Positions 43,898 through 53,574 are shown, counted from the first letter of the stretch. The stretch: DNA of 58,770 nucleotides from Clostridia bacterium (GCA_910575725.1 CAJTFE010000033.1:1-58770), one strand, 5' to 3'. Made by a program: numbers and translations. The notes: generated by a model from the sequence alone, not told the origin.

Positions 43898-44290
43898 TCC
43901 TGTTACCTCCAATCTGAATTTTTTGAAAAATCCAGATTGGCAGGCGGTGAACGGCATCCAACGCCAGAAACAGGCTTGTGCCATATTCTTGCAAAAAACA
44001 ACAAAAGAAAAACCGCAAAGGCTGTCACCACATAAGGAGATAATTTGAAAACATAATTGGAATACAGCTTATGGGCGATAGCAAAGGCAAAAGCCAGCGT
44101 AAAAGTAGGAATGCTTTTCACGCTGGCTTACTCTATATGAAAATATAATCACATATTCGTAAAATGTAATTTTTTTTGCCACAATGCGGAAAAGTAATGC
44201 AAAATTCAAAGCAGCACTTAGCGGTTGATAATGTGCATATCAAAGCAGTCAACAACTAACCCAAAAATAAAATTATGGAGGATTAATACT
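43898..44290. other. AT-rich gap within the mobile region
   Basis: On the minus strand an open frame (44121-43903, GTG start) encodes a hydrophobic N-terminus (FTLAFAFAIAHKLYSNYVFK) but has no clear ribosome site and overlaps the sigma-like piece. I consider it doubtful. The rest up to tnpV contains no gene that I can support. Confidence 0.3.
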
Positions 44291-44665
44291 ATGGAAAAGA
44301 CATTGTTTGAATAGATGGGCGGGACATATACAAAGGTTGGCGATTATTATTTGCCTGCGCTCGCCTTACCTGCCGAAAAAGAAAAGCATATCGGCGTATG
44401 GGGACAGAGACATGCAAAGTATTTGAAACAAAACCATAAGGTTTTATATATGATCCTCTTTACCAGCGGCAGGCTGAATGAATATCTTGCAAGTGTAGAC
44501 GCACTGGCAGTAGATATGTTTTTTCGGCTGGCAACGAAATATTCCGACAGGCAAGGCGTGACAGAACAGTTGAAATCAAAAAATCAATTCTTATGGATTC
44601 AAAAGATGAATAACATTTTGGCGTGTGTAAGGGAAGTTGTTGAAAATGGTACAATTTATTCATAG
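44291..44665 (+). pseudogene. tnpV: TnpV-family element protein interrupted by an amber codon
   Basis: The full frame reads MEKTLFE, then TAG at 44312-44314, then MGGTYTKVGDYYLPALALP and a TnpV-like body ending NILACVREVVENGTIYS. Homologues usually have a residue such as Gln at the TAG. GGAGGATTAAT stands before the first ATG. Re-initiation at the Met directly after the TAG could still give a 116-aa product. TnpV is a small protein of unknown role found on mobilisable clostridial transposons. Confidence 0.75.
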
Positions 44666-44815
44666 GTGAATGACAGCGTTTCCGTAATAAGCGACAGTCC
44701 CATCCAAACCTAAGCAAAGACAGTAAGACAGTTTGAGAATTGAAAAATCCCATGTTTTCATGTATAATTGGAAAAAGAGTTAAACTGGAAAATCAGAATT
44801 GATGGAGGGCAAACT

Positions 44816-45094
44816 ATGGAATATAAGGACTATATTAAGCAAGGCTTGAATGGGAACGCCCCATTAAAATTAATATTATGCGGAAATATACAGGGGACGG
44901 AAAATGATAAAGTAGGTGTTGTATCAGTTGTTTATGCTACAAATGATAAGGACTTAGCAGAACAAAAAATGAATGAATTGATTGCCGTCAATCCTAATAA
45001 TTATTACATGATTTATAGTGTGCCACTAAATGTTGATTTGACGGAACTTTCTCATTATCCTTCAATAGCAATTTCTAAAGATGATTTACAATAA
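44816..45094 (+). CDS. Uncharacterised 92-aa protein
   Basis: The protein begins MEYKDYIKQGLNGNAPLKLI and has an alternating alpha/beta look (LILCGNIQGTENDKVGVVSVVY). GGAGGG precedes the ATG at 44816. I recognise no family. It sits in the mobile region as cargo, followed by an acyltransferase gene in the same direction. Confidence 0.55.
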   Translation: MEYKDYIKQGLNGNAPLKLILCGNIQGTENDKVGVVSVVYATNDKDLAEQKMNELIAVNPNNYYMIYSVPLNVDLTELSHYPSIAISKDDLQ

Positions 45095-45193
45095 AAGCAA
45101 TTCCAGTTTGGCATACTGGAAAATCGAAGTTTATCTGAGAATTGCTTAAAAGAGCAAATTGGCATATGCAGGATTACAGCAAGGAGTATGCGA

Positions 45194-46270
45194 ATGGAGA
45201 GAAAATATTATATAGATAATTTAAGATGGTTGGCAATTCTGTTGCTTTTTCCATTCCATGCGGCACAGATTTGGAGTGGAGGCGAATACAGTGGGTTTTA
45301 CATATGGTCGCACACAAACACCGTTTTTTATGTGTTTTCGACTTTTGTGTATCCATGGTATATGACCTTTTTGTTTACTATTGCAGGCATGAGTTGCAAA
45401 TACGCTCTTCTGAAAAGGACGAACAAACAATTTGTTGCGGAGCGGATAAAAAAATTAGTTATTCCGTTTTTCTTTGGACTGCTTGCACTTGTCCCTGTAA
45501 TGACCTATACTGCGGAAGTGTTCTTTAATGGATATACAGACACTTACTGGAAACAGTACGGACTGTTTTTTACAAAAAAAACTGATTTAACAGGATATCA
45601 AGGAGGTTTTACTCCTGCACATCTTTGGTTTTTACTTTATTTGTTTGTCATTTCTTTGACAACGCTACTAATTGTTCGCTTGCAAAAGAAGTGTTTACCG
45701 AAATTTAGAGTTGGCAGTCTTTCATATTTTTTTATTGTTTTGCTATTTGTACCAGAGTGGTTTTGCATATATGTCCTGAATATAGGTGGGAAAAGCTTAG
45801 GGCAATTTATGATACTGTTTTTGTTCGGATACTATATTCTTTCGGAAGAAAGTATTCTGCAAAAACTACAGCAATGCCGGTTTGTGAGTCTGGTGATCAG
45901 CGTCCTGTCAGGCAGCTTATACACCTATTTGTACTGTTTTGAAAATATCCGAAACGTCTGGATTACCGGGCTATATGTTTTTTACGGCTGGACGACAATT
46001 ATCATGCTGCTTGGAATAGGAAGGTCAAGGCTGAACTTTCATAACCGGGTCAGCATTTATTTAACTCAAACGTCTTTCCCTGTTTACATTCTCCATATGC
46101 CAATTTTGGTCGTGGTAGGTTTTTTCTCCTTGAAATTACCTATTGGTGTTGCAGGACAATTTTTATTGATTGTATTAATATCGTTTATTGCAACATTTTT
46201 AATATATGAAATCGTAAAGAGAATACCTGTTTTACGGTTTTTTCTCGGAATGAAGAAGCAGGAATCTTGA
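45194..46270 (+). CDS. Membrane acyltransferase (acyltransferase 3 family)
   Basis: This 358-aa protein has about ten membrane spans and the family opening ERKYYIDNLRWLAILLLFPFH, whose His is conserved. FLFTIAGMSCKYALLKRT matches the second conserved block. Such proteins add acyl groups to surface glycans or other extracytoplasmic targets. The ATG at 45194 is preferred over 45188, since AAGGAG abuts the latter. A membrane-protein gene follows 88 bases later. It appears intact amid decayed genes and may be element cargo. Confidence 0.85.
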   Translation: MERKYYIDNLRWLAILLLFPFHAAQIWSGGEYSGFYIWSHTNTVFYVFSTFVYPWYMTFLFTIAGMSCKYALLKRTNKQFVAERIKKLVIPFFFGLLALVPVMTYTAEVFFNGYTDTYWKQYGLFFTKKTDLTGYQGGFTPAHLWFLLYLFVISLTTLLIVRLQKKCLPKFRVGSLSYFFIVLLFVPEWFCIYVLNIGGKSLGQFMILFLFGYYILSEESILQKLQQCRFVSLVISVLSGSLYTYLYCFENIRNVWITGLYVFYGWTTIIMLLGIGRSRLNFHNRVSIYLTQTSFPVYILHMPILVVVGFFSLKLPIGVAGQFLLIVLISFIATFLIYEIVKRIPVLRFFLGMKKQES

Positions 46271-46358
46271 AAATGTTCCTGTTTATTTGAACAAACAAAT
46301 TCCTGTTTGTCGGGAAGTCAAGAATAAAAAGAAATCGGAATTTCATAAGGAGAGGATA

Positions 46359-47030
46359 ATGGTTAAAGAAGTAAAATGGACAAAATATTTATGGCTGAGT
46401 TTACTTTCATTTGGAGCATTTATGCTTGAATTGCTGTCAATATTTGCAATTGAAGTTATAATTCTGCATGTAGACATACAGAATTATACAATGCAGCAAA
46501 GAAGTATTCATTGTATCATAATGGTTTTTATGTGGGCGTTTTTCATTGGTGTTCTCCTGCTTTTTTCAAGGAAGCATTATCATTTTCCGGAAAGGGGAAG
46601 CAAAAGGGATAAGATTTCCTCGAAAAGTTGGATCGTAACGCTTGCTTGTTTCATTGGCTGCAAAATTATGACTTTCATTGATTGGCATACATTAAAGATT
46701 GTCGGAGAAGCACAGGGTAAAACTGTATTCCAATTTTGCGCGCAATATTTATACTATATATTTGAAGTGCTGCTTGTTATTCTAATCATAATATACGGGC
46801 AAAAAGCAATTGAAACTCTGTTGAAAAAAGAAAGCCCAATTCCTTTTGGCGGTATTATATTGGCTATGACATGGGGAGCGATTCATTTTGTGTCAAGAGG
46901 GGTAGGTCTTGAAATATGGAACGGAATTTCTACTATGATGTTTTCTGTTCTTAGCGGTGTAATGTATCTAAGATTAAACAGGAAATACCTATATAGCTAT
47001 CTTTTCATCGCTATAGGTTATTTGCTATAA
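46359..47030 (+). CDS. CPBP-like integral membrane protein
   Basis: This 223-aa protein has about seven membrane spans. The C-terminal part GGIILAMTWGAIHFVSRG resembles the CPBP (Abi) family, where a His in this segment lies in the putative protease site; the upstream Glu-Glu motif is not obvious. AAGGAGAGGATA precedes the ATG at 46359. It may be cotranscribed with the acyltransferase. A terminator follows. Confidence 0.65.
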   Translation: MVKEVKWTKYLWLSLLSFGAFMLELLSIFAIEVIILHVDIQNYTMQQRSIHCIIMVFMWAFFIGVLLLFSRKHYHFPERGSKRDKISSKSWIVTLACFIGCKIMTFIDWHTLKIVGEAQGKTVFQFCAQYLYYIFEVLLVILIIIYGQKAIETLLKKESPIPFGGIILAMTWGAIHFVSRGVGLEIWNGISTMMFSVLSGVMYLRLNRKYLYSYLFIAIGYLL

Positions 47031-47084
47031 TTTCCTATTTATCGGGCAAACAACATTTCACCAAAAAGCCAGACACATAATGCA

Positions 47085-47135
47085 CAGAGTCGGCAGGCTT
47101 GTGAGCAATCACAGCCTGTCGGCTCTGCTCTTTTA
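47085..47135 (+). terminator. Terminator after the CPBP-like gene
   Basis: A long stem with a few G-U pairs and one bulge (47085-47104 with 47109-47127) is followed by CTCTTTTA. It lies 55 bases after the stop. Confidence 0.7.
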
Positions 47136-47812
47136 TCCAAAGATAAACGAACATGATTTTTATTTGTAATTAAATAGTACTCCCACTTTCCGAAAAAAAT
47201 ATTCAAAACCTTTTCGGAAAGTATTGACAAACACTTATTTCATTCAGTATAATGAAATACTCTTTTATGAGAACCACAACCAATTACATATCTTCACAGA
47301 ATTTGGGAGTACGGCTTTGCACCGTACACGCCTGCGGTATGCGAAAAGGAAATACCGCTGCTTCTGAATTGCTTTGAACTGTCGGCAATCAGAAAGCGTA
47401 ACTGACAGTTTCGACTTTGAATCTCAAAGCCGGTTACATGAATGTGAAACCAACACCACAAAGGGATAAGACTGTCCTTTTGCGAACGGTCGGCACACAT
47501 TGATGTACCGGCTTTTTTTGCTGCCCAAATGCCGGTTACAACTGAATGACCGGCTGAATGGGATATGATTTTGCGATGACCTCTTTTTCGGAGAGTGAGC
47601 GAAACAACGCCGCCTGAGATGGGGCAGGGACAGAAAAACGACATTCAGACAGACCGGCGGAAAAAACAGACCGTATGCGACAGAAAGAGTGTCGCATACC
47701 GTAGCAAGCAGGGAAACTGTATTGACAGTTTCCACCCCAACCGGCTCCACAAGCCGATTACGCTTTGGAGAATCCCCCAATCCCCTCAAAAATCCAAGAA
47801 AGGACTGATGTT
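47136..47812. other. oriT-like region before mobC
   Basis: This 677-base stretch has no credible gene but several inverted repeats. The clearest are a perfect 10-bp stem (47673-47682 with 47690-47699) and a perfect 8-bp stem (47712-47719 with 47726-47733). An AACTGTC/GACAGTT pair lies at 47378-47410. Hairpins directly before mobC are the usual layout of an origin of transfer, where the relaxase nicks. The exact nick site is not visible to me. Confidence 0.5.
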
Positions 47813-48115
47813 ATGAATGAAGCCAAGAACAAAAATTTATTTATCCGTGTGAGCGAAAAAGAAAAAAATATCATTGCGCAGAACGCCAAAAAGTGTGGGC
47901 TTTCCGTATCGGAATATCTCCGCCAACGTGCTTTGGGATATATGCCGAGAACCGTCCTGCCCGAAATATTCTTCACTTTTAATGATAAGCTGGATGAACT
48001 CTGCATTGCTGTTGAAGGCAAAATTACAGCGGATACGGAAGAAAAAATAATTGCCTTGATTGATGGAATCACAGCCGAGTTAATTCTCCCCCAAAAAGAA
48101 AAGGCGGTACTATAA
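47813..48115 (+). CDS. mobC: Mobilisation accessory protein MobC
   Basis: This 100-aa protein has the MobC layout: a ribbon-helix-helix N-terminus (NLFIRVSEKEKNIIAQNAKK, then CGLSVSEYLRQRALG) and a helical tail. MobC binds oriT and helps the relaxase. AAAGGACTG precedes the ATG. The stop is immediately followed by the relaxase start. Confidence 0.8.
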   Translation: MNEAKNKNLFIRVSEKEKNIIAQNAKKCGLSVSEYLRQRALGYMPRTVLPEIFFTFNDKLDELCIAVEGKITADTEEKIIALIDGITAELILPQKEKAVL

Positions 48116-48301
48116 ATGGCGACTACCGGCTTCTGGCCTGTCAAAGACAGGCTGAAGGAAGTAATTGACTATGCGGAAAATCCCGACAAAACCATTGATA
48201 AAAAGTATGTGGACAGCGATTTATACGCCGCCCTGCGGTATGTTGTTGTTCTTCAGATTAAAAGAGCATTCGATTTGCAGATTATATTAGCAGGAAAGTA
48301 A
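48116..48301 (+). pseudogene. Truncated relaxase (N-terminal fragment)
   Basis: The first 42 residues, MATTGFWPVKDRLKEVIDYA and on to DLYAALRYV, are those of a clostridial mobilisation relaxase. After ALRYV the sequence becomes unrelated and stops at 61 residues, against several hundred normally. The break lies near 48245. The remaining gene is replaced by the deleted insertion sequence to the right, so this element can no longer mobilise itself. Confidence 0.8.
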
Positions 48302-48363
48302 TCTATGATAGATTTCCCATCACATTGTGGGAACACGGTTTCGCACATTATTCGGAACTGAAA

Positions 48364-48396
48364 ATACCCCTATGCAAATTAATTGCGCAGGGGTAT
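48364..48396 (-). terminator. Hairpin at the end of the insertion-sequence genes
   Basis: A stem with an 8-bp perfect outer part (48364-48371 with 48389-48396), extended by further pairs, lies just beyond the stop of the minus-strand gene at 48411. On the minus strand it ends in TTTTCAG. Confidence 0.55.
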
Positions 48397-48410
48397 GTCT
48401 TCCTGAAAGA

Positions 48411-48863
48411 TCAGAATGGAAGTTCCTCTTCCTCTGTCAGTGGTTCAGGATATTTATAACGCAGGTACGCATACAACAGATCTCTCTCTTTCAGAAAATC
48501 TATGAGAGTGAGGATCTCACAGCCCAGAAAGGTCTGTGCATCCCGGAGGTACTTTTTTGTCTCCTCAAAAGAGCCATGGTCAGAGCGTCTGTCTGTATAA
48601 AAGTTAAACAGCTCCCTGTCCGAAGGCTCCCGTAAATCGAGAGGTTCCCTGACGGTGACCCACCGTGCCGTCCGATGCCATTCGATGAAGTCAAAAAAGG
48701 TACCATCTTCATGGATGGCCTGTTCCGGATTCTCATAGGGGCTGTTTCCAGCTTCCACCCAGGAACGCAGTTCCCCAAGTTCCAGCCAGTCAAGTGTCCC
48801 GGCATAGGCATCCTCCACCGCCTTAAGTTCCCGCTGCAGGGCTTTCCTTTTTATCTTATCCAT
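48411..48863 (-). CDS. Insertion-sequence-associated protein of unknown function
   Basis: This 150-aa protein begins MDKIKRKALQRELKAVEDAY and is acidic and Trp/Glu-rich. AGGAGG lies 6 bases before the ATG at 48863. It starts 10 bases after the stop of the AAA ATPase gene, so it is the last gene of that unit. I know no named family. It is probably an accessory of the transposition unit. Confidence 0.6.
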   Translation of the reverse strand: MDKIKRKALQRELKAVEDAYAGTLDWLELGELRSWVEAGNSPYENPEQAIHEDGTFFDFIEWHRTARWVTVREPLDLREPSDRELFNFYTDRRSDHGSFEETKKYLRDAQTFLGCEILTLIDFLKERDLLYAYLRYKYPEPLTEEEELPF

Positions 48864-48873
48864 AAGCGGCCTC

Positions 48874-49671
48874 CTATCCCAGTTCACAGTCGTTTATGGC
48901 CTGCATGACTGTGTCGGCATCCACCAGATCCAGCTTTTTTGCATCTGCACACAGCAGGCTCTGGCAGCAGAGGCGGTTAAGCACACGGGGCGTGCCGTCC
49001 GAAGCGTTCAGGATGGCCTCGGTGGCTCCTTCATCAAAGACGGCGTGGCTGCATCCCGCCCCGTCAAGCTTTGCCTGGATGAAAGCCCTCCCCTCCTCTT
49101 TCGTCATGCCCTCCATGTGGAAGTTCATCACGAGCCTCTGGCGCAGGGGCTCGTGGACGGACAGGCGCAGGGTATTGTTCAGCTGCCCCAGGCCGCACAA
49201 AAGGACCACGGCCCGGTCCCTGGAATCCATCTCGAAGTTAAACAGGAGTTTTAAGTCATTCAGGATGGCATTGCCTATATAATTCGCTTCATCAATAATG
49301 ATGACGGGGGTCTTTTTCTTCTCCAGGCACAGCCGGCTGACTTCCTCCTGTATGGAACGGAAGTTATCCGGCTTGCGGAAGGAGGGCTGCCCGCCCAGGG
49401 ATTCCACGAGGCTGCGGTAGAAATCCGAAACGGTGAGCGTGGAGAGGCAGGAATAGACCACCTTGTAGAGGGAAGGGTTCAGTGCTGCCGCCCAGTTTCT
49501 CACGGCAGTGGTCTTGCCCCGCCCCGGCACGCCCGTGAGCAGGCCGAAGCCCTTTGTCTTAGCCAGATAGGAAAGGCGGAAGAGGGCTTCCCGGTACTGG
49601 GCCGTCTCCACCAGGATCTCTTTGGAATTCTTCAGTCCGAAAAGTCGGATGCAGGGCTTAGTGAGGGCATG
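48874..49671 (-). CDS. AAA ATPase of a multi-gene insertion sequence (5' end missing)
   Basis: About 266 residues resemble TnsC/ExeA-type transposition ATPases: CIRLFGLKNSKEI, Walker A TGVPGRGKTTA, Walker B VIIIDEANYIG and a winged C-terminal region TPRVLNRLCCQSL. No ATG or plausible start with a ribosome site precedes the homologous part. Upstream the frame runs into the out-of-phase DUF6431 sequence. The transposase gene expected between the two is absent. I take this as a deletion product. Confidence 0.7.
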   Translation of the reverse strand, partial: HALTKPCIRLFGLKNSKEILVETAQYREALFRLSYLAKTKGFGLLTGVPGRGKTTAVRNWAAALNPSLYKVVYSCLSTLTVSDFYRSLVESLGGQPSFRKPDNFRSIQEEVSRLCLEKKKTPVIIIDEANYIGNAILNDLKLLFNFEMDSRDRAVVLLCGLGQLNNTLRLSVHEPLRQRLVMNFHMEGMTKEEGRAFIQAKLDGAGCSHAVFDEGATEAILNASDGTPRVLNRLCCQSLLCADAKKLDLVDADTVMQAINDCELG

Positions 49672-49697
49672 GGCGGGGGACAGCGGGAGACTTTCGC

Positions 49698-49943
49698 TTA
49701 AGAGACGCTGCCGGAGGGAAGGAGGGCATGGGTGGCATTGCAGAGGCTGCACTGCACCCTGCGTATGACAAGGGGGATCTTTCCCAGTGCTGTTTTTATG
49801 GAGCGGGTATAGGCCCCGTGCCCTGCGAGGCAGCCGCAGTGGCCGCAGGAACACTCCGGCTGGCAGATCTGGATGGAATCCATGGCATCATCATAAAATT
49901 CCTGTGAAATTTCGTTGCATTCTTCTGTGATTACTGTTATCAT
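49698..49943 (-). pseudogene. Truncated DUF6431 zinc-ribbon protein
   Basis: The sequence MITVITEECNEISQEFYDDA opens a protein with Cys pairs (CSCGHCGC and CSLCNATHALLPS) typical of DUF6431, a transposon-linked zinc-ribbon family. It stops after LLPSGSVS, where homologues continue with a VPYSQI-type segment. A longer frame from 49973 is possible. The stop coincides with the junction to the ATPase gene, marking the deletion endpoint. Confidence 0.65.
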
Positions 49944-49982
49944 ATCCTTGTCTGTGGCGGAACCGTCCGCCATGGTGTGGGT

Positions 49983-50030
49983 AAGGACAGGGACACAAAC
50001 TTTGGTCGGTGAGGGTTCCTGTCCTTTTTT
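49983..50030 (+). terminator. Terminator-like hairpin at the insertion-sequence edge
   Basis: AAGGACAGG at 49983-49991 pairs with CCTGTCCTT at 50018-50026 and is followed by a T-run. The stem is strong but the loop is long. It may protect the element from outside transcription. Confidence 0.55.
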
Positions 50031-50078
50031 CTGCGTATCAGATAAAAGGATAGCACAAAAGGTATGGAGATGAAATAA

Positions 50079-50993
50079 TCTGACGGAAAATATATCAGAT
50101 TAAAATATCCCATACCTTATTTAATTTGGAGAAAAACTGAGGATTTTGGTTCAGATAAACTAACGAATAACAATACGGAAACATTCTGTAAAGAAAAATC
50201 CGCAATTTTTATTGTTCTTCCGGAGGAAGATAATACAAAGTATTTTATGGTGTCACTGTTTCTGCAGCAGCTGTATCGTGAAATGCTGACCATCGCTGAC
50301 GAGCATGGTGGGAAGCTGCCGAACCGTGTAATGATGTTTGCGGATGAGATTGGTACGATCCCTAAAATTGAATCAATGGAGATGATGTTCTCTGCAGGAC
50401 GTTCTAGACAGATCAGTATGATTCCCATTATCCAGAGCTTTGCACAGCTGGAAAAGAACTATGGAAAGGAAGGCTCCAGCATCATCATCGATAACTGTCA
50501 GGACATTCTGTTTGGCGGATTTGCACCGAATTCGGAAAGTGCGGAGATTTTATCGAAAGCACTTGGAAACCGGACTGTTCTGTCCGGTTCCATCTCCAGA
50601 GGAAAGAACGATCCGAGCCAGAGCCTGCAGATGATGAGCCGTCCTCTGATGTCACCGGACGAATTGAAAACACTTCCAAAAGGACATTTTATCCTTGCAA
50701 AAACGGGAAACTGTCCTATGCAGACCCGGCTTCCCCTGTTTCTTAAATGGGGGATTCAGTTTGGCGATGCGTATGAGGTGCCGGAGCAGGCTGCCAGAAG
50801 TGTGAAGTATGCAGATCGCTTTGAACTGGAACAGGAGATTGTGCGGCGCAGAGATGCAGAAGATGATGAATGGGAAGAACCGCCAATGTCTGATGCCGGT
50901 GAAACACGCAAGGGCGGTCAGCAACAGTCACAAGCGCAGACGGCGAAAGAACACAGCAGCATACCAAGACGTCCTCCGCTGCGAACCGATTAG
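50079..50993 (+). pseudogene. C-terminal part of a VirD4-type conjugation coupling protein
   Basis: The frame is open from 50079 without a start. From about 50200 it encodes AIFIVLPEEDNTKYFMVSLF, then the Walker B-like MMFADEIGTIPKIESME, FSAGRSRQISMIPIIQSFAQ and DILFGGFAPNSESAE, all features of VirD4/TraG coupling ATPases of clostridial conjugative elements. The N-terminal half with Walker A is missing, cut away at the insertion-sequence side. The C-terminus is intact and is followed by an HTH gene. Confidence 0.82.
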
Positions 50994-51007
50994 GAGGTGA
51001 TCCAGGT

Positions 51008-51271
51008 ATGGGGTATTTTTCTAACATCTACAAAGCAGAACTGCCCCATCGTGCCAAAACCGTGTATATGTATTTGAAAGACCGGAGCAATGCACAGGGA
51101 CAATGCTATCCAGCGATTGGTACCATCGCAAAGGAACTACATCTGTCCCGGCGCACGGTGGAACGTGCGATTCAGGATTTGATTACAGCCGGACTCTTAA
51201 AGAAAGAACAACGTTGGCGGGAGAACGGCGGCAGGAGCAGTCTGCTGTTTACTCTGACAGACTGTAATTAA
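51008..51271 (+). CDS. Helix-turn-helix protein of an integrative element
   Basis: This 87-aa protein contains a winged-helix segment IGTIAKELHLSRRTVERAIQ, then DLITAGLLKKEQRWRENGG. GGAGGTGATC precedes the ATG, which is 14 bases after the coupling-protein stop. Such proteins stand near the coupling-protein genes of Tn916-like and clostridial elements. It could regulate transfer or replication functions that are now lost. Confidence 0.75.
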   Translation: MGYFSNIYKAELPHRAKTVYMYLKDRSNAQGQCYPAIGTIAKELHLSRRTVERAIQDLITAGLLKKEQRWRENGGRSSLLFTLTDCN

Positions 51272-51278
51272 AAAGTAT

Positions 51279-51313
51279 CGCCACCAAGGGGAGCATCTGT
51301 CCTCTTGGTGGCG
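51279..51313 (+). terminator. Terminator-like hairpin
   Basis: An about 10-bp outer stem (51279-51288 with 51304-51313) lies 8 bases after the HTH gene stop. No long T-run follows, so termination may be weak. Confidence 0.5.
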
Positions 51314-51411
51314 TATGGATTATGTCACTGCGGCGTATCCAGAAGGGATCACCTGAAGAAATCCTAATAGACAGAGAAAAAGAACCACCTTCCGTGAAAG
51401 GTGGCAGTCTC

Positions 51412-51747
51412 TTATCTGTTGTTCAGCATCTCCTGAATTGCTGCGCGGATAACAGATTTATCACGGTCGTTCAGTCGCATATACTGACGCAAAAGCTGTT
51501 GATCCTCGCTGTCTATGTGCTGAATCTGTGGATGAAGGATAGCATCGCCAGGGATGTTTAAGGTGTCAACAAGACGCAAAAGAATATCGATGCTTGGACG
51601 CTTTTCCTCGTTCTCTAAAGCCATAAGGAAGCGGGCGGTAGTTCCCACTTTTTCCGCAACCTCTTCCTGTGTTCGATTTGCATCTACACGGTATTTTTTG
51701 AAGATAGGCCCCATGTAGGAAATATCCATTTTTTCTGTTTCAGCCAC
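51412..51747 (-). CDS. XRE-family transcriptional regulator
   Basis: This 111-aa protein has the helix-turn-helix NRTQEEVAEKVGTTARFLMA, then LENEEKRPSIDILLRLVD. The GTG at 51747 lies 8 bases after GGAGGTGAA. It is a typical element or phage-like regulator and marks the right part of the mobile region. A putative target would be its own upstream region. Confidence 0.8.
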   Translation of the reverse strand: MAETEKMDISYMGPIFKKYRVDANRTQEEVAEKVGTTARFLMALENEEKRPSIDILLRLVDTLNIPGDAILHPQIQHIDSEDQQLLRQYMRLNDRDKSVIRAAIQEMLNNR

Positions 51748-51880
51748 TATCAGTTCACCTCCAATACCATTTTACAGTTCAGGTATCGAGGCGTGAACGT
51801 TCTGCGAGTTCGTGAATAACACGAAATATGAAAAAAGGTGCCATATAAAGTAACACCATATTTAACAAATGTAAGAAAAT

Positions 51881-51932
51881 AAAAAGACAACTTTGCTATT
51901 CTGATTTTACAGAAGCAAAGTTGTCTTTTTTA
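51881..51932. terminator. Bidirectional terminator at the end of hcp
   Basis: A perfect 17-bp stem (51881-51897 with 51914-51930) has A-runs on one side and T-runs on the other. It lies 14 bases beyond the hcp stop and insulates the hcp operon from the mobile region. Confidence 0.9.
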
Positions 51933-51945
51933 TTTATGCATGAGT

Positions 51946-53574
51946 TTAAAAAAAGAATTTCAGATCTTCTTCTACTGTGCTAATTCCCGCAATACCAAAG
52001 TTCTCTACCAAAACTTTTGCCACATTGGGGCTGAGGAATGCCGGGAGAGTGGGACCGAGATGGATATTCTTCACGCCAAGATACAGAAGCGCCAGCAGAA
52101 CGATGACAGCCTTCTGCTCATACCACGCAATGTTGTAGGCGATGGGCAGGTCGTTGATATCGTCCAGACCGAAAACTTCCTTGAGCTTCAAAGCAATGAC
52201 AGCCAGAGAATACGAATCGTTGCACTGCCCGGCGTCCAGAACACGAGGAATGCCGTTGATGTCGCCCAAAGGCAGTTTGTTGTACTTGTATTTCGCACAT
52301 CCGGCTGTCAAGATCACAGCATCTTTCGGCAGTGCCTTGGCAAATTCGGTATAGTATTCCCGGCTCTTGGCACGGCCGTCACAGCCCGCCATCACAACGA
52401 ACTTTTTGATCGCGCCGCTTTTTACCGCATCGACCACCTGATCCGCCAGAGCCAGAACCTGCGCGTGTGCAAATCCGCCGATCAGCTCTCCTGTTTCAAT
52501 TTCAGTAGGTGCAGCGCATCTTTTTGCGTGTTCAATGATAACGGAAAAATCCTTCTGCTCCCCGATTTCTCCTGGGATATGGGTACATCCCGGATATCCT
52601 GCTGCGCCAGTAGTGTAGAGTCTGTCTTTGTAGCTGTCTTTAGGAGGCACGATGCAGTTGGTCGTCATCAGGATAGGACCGTTGAAGGATTCAAATTCCT
52701 CCTTCTGCTTCCACCACGCATTGCCGTAGTTGCCGATAAAGTTGGGATACTTTTTGAATGCCGGGTAATAGTGGGCAGGGAGCATCTCGGAATGGGTATA
52801 AACATCCACGCCGGTTCCCTGTGTCTGCTCCAGCAGCATTTCCAAATCCCGCAGGTCGTGACCGGAAACCAGAATACCGGGATTTGTCCCAACGCCAATA
52901 TTTACCTTCGTAATTTCGGGATTTCCATAGGCTTCCGTGTTGGCCTTGTCCAGCAGAGCCATACCGGATACGCCGTGTTTTCCGGTTTCCATTGTCAGAG
53001 CAATCAATTCTTCTACGCTGAGATTGTCATCCAGTGTAGCTGCCAGCGCCCGCTGAAGGAAGGCATCGACCTCCTCATCATCCTTCAGTAGAACGTTTGC
53101 GTGTTTGGAGTATGCGGACAATCCCTTCAGACCGTAGGTAATCAGTTCTCGCAGAGAACGGATATCCTCGTTTTCAGTAGAAAGAACACCGACAGTTGCG
53201 GCTTTTTCTTCCCAATTGCCAGAGCCATTCCATTTTGCCGCTTCGGGCAGACCGGAAGGATCGGCAATCTGCGCCAACAGCACATCTTTTTCAGTCAGTG
53301 TGGCACGGATTCTTGCCTCAATGCTCTCTTTGTCAAAATTTGCATTGGTGATGGTGGTGAACAGATTCAGGGTAATCAAGTGATTGATTTCCGCAGATAC
53401 CTGCTTCCCTTCCTGACGCAGTGCAGTTGTAACAGCTGAAATCCCTTTTGTGACATAGACCAGCAGATCCTGCATAGCTGCCACATCAGGCTTCTTCCCG
53501 CATACACCGGACATGGTGCAACCTTTGCACCCGGCGGTTTCCTGACACTGATAGCAAAACATTTTTTGTTCCAT
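51946..53574 (-). CDS. hcp: Hybrid cluster protein (hydroxylamine reductase type)
   Basis: This 542-aa protein has the N-terminal Cys set Cys7, Cys10, Cys19 and Cys25 for the first iron-sulfur cluster, and later [32 protein letters not shown] and AGQCND around the hybrid cluster. Hcp reduces hydroxylamine in vitro and is linked to nitric oxide detoxification in anaerobes. GGAGGT lies before the ATG. It is the last gene of a unit with a ferredoxin, a cupin and a dicluster ferredoxin. The ferredoxin is a plausible electron donor. Confidence 0.95.
   Translation of the reverse strand: MEQKMFCYQCQETAGCKGCTMSGVCGKKPDVAAMQDLLVYVTKGISAVTTALRQEGKQVSAEINHLITLNLFTTITNANFDKESIEARIRATLTEKDVLLAQIADPSGLPEAAKWNGSGNWEEKAATVGVLSTENEDIRSLRELITYGLKGLSAYSKHANVLLKDDEEVDAFLQRALAATLDDNLSVEELIALTMETGKHGVSGMALLDKANTEAYGNPEITKVNIGVGTNPGILVSGHDLRDLEMLLEQTQGTGVDVYTHSEMLPAHYYPAFKKYPNFIGNYGNAWWKQKEEFESFNGPILMTTNCIVPPKDSYKDRLYTTGAAGYPGCTHIPGEIGEQKDFSVIIEHAKRCAAPTEIETGELIGGFAHAQVLALADQVVDAVKSGAIKKFVVMAGCDGRAKSREYYTEFAKALPKDAVILTAGCAKYKYNKLPLGDINGIPRVLDAGQCNDSYSLAVIALKLKEVFGLDDINDLPIAYNIAWYEQKAVIVLLALLYLGVKNIHLGPTLPAFLSPNVAKVLVENFGIAGISTVEEDLKFFF

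Noticed and set aside
47294..47789. Minus-strand frames before mobC
   Set aside because: They run through the oriT-like hairpins, lack ribosome sites and have arbitrary, Cys/Ser-rich composition.
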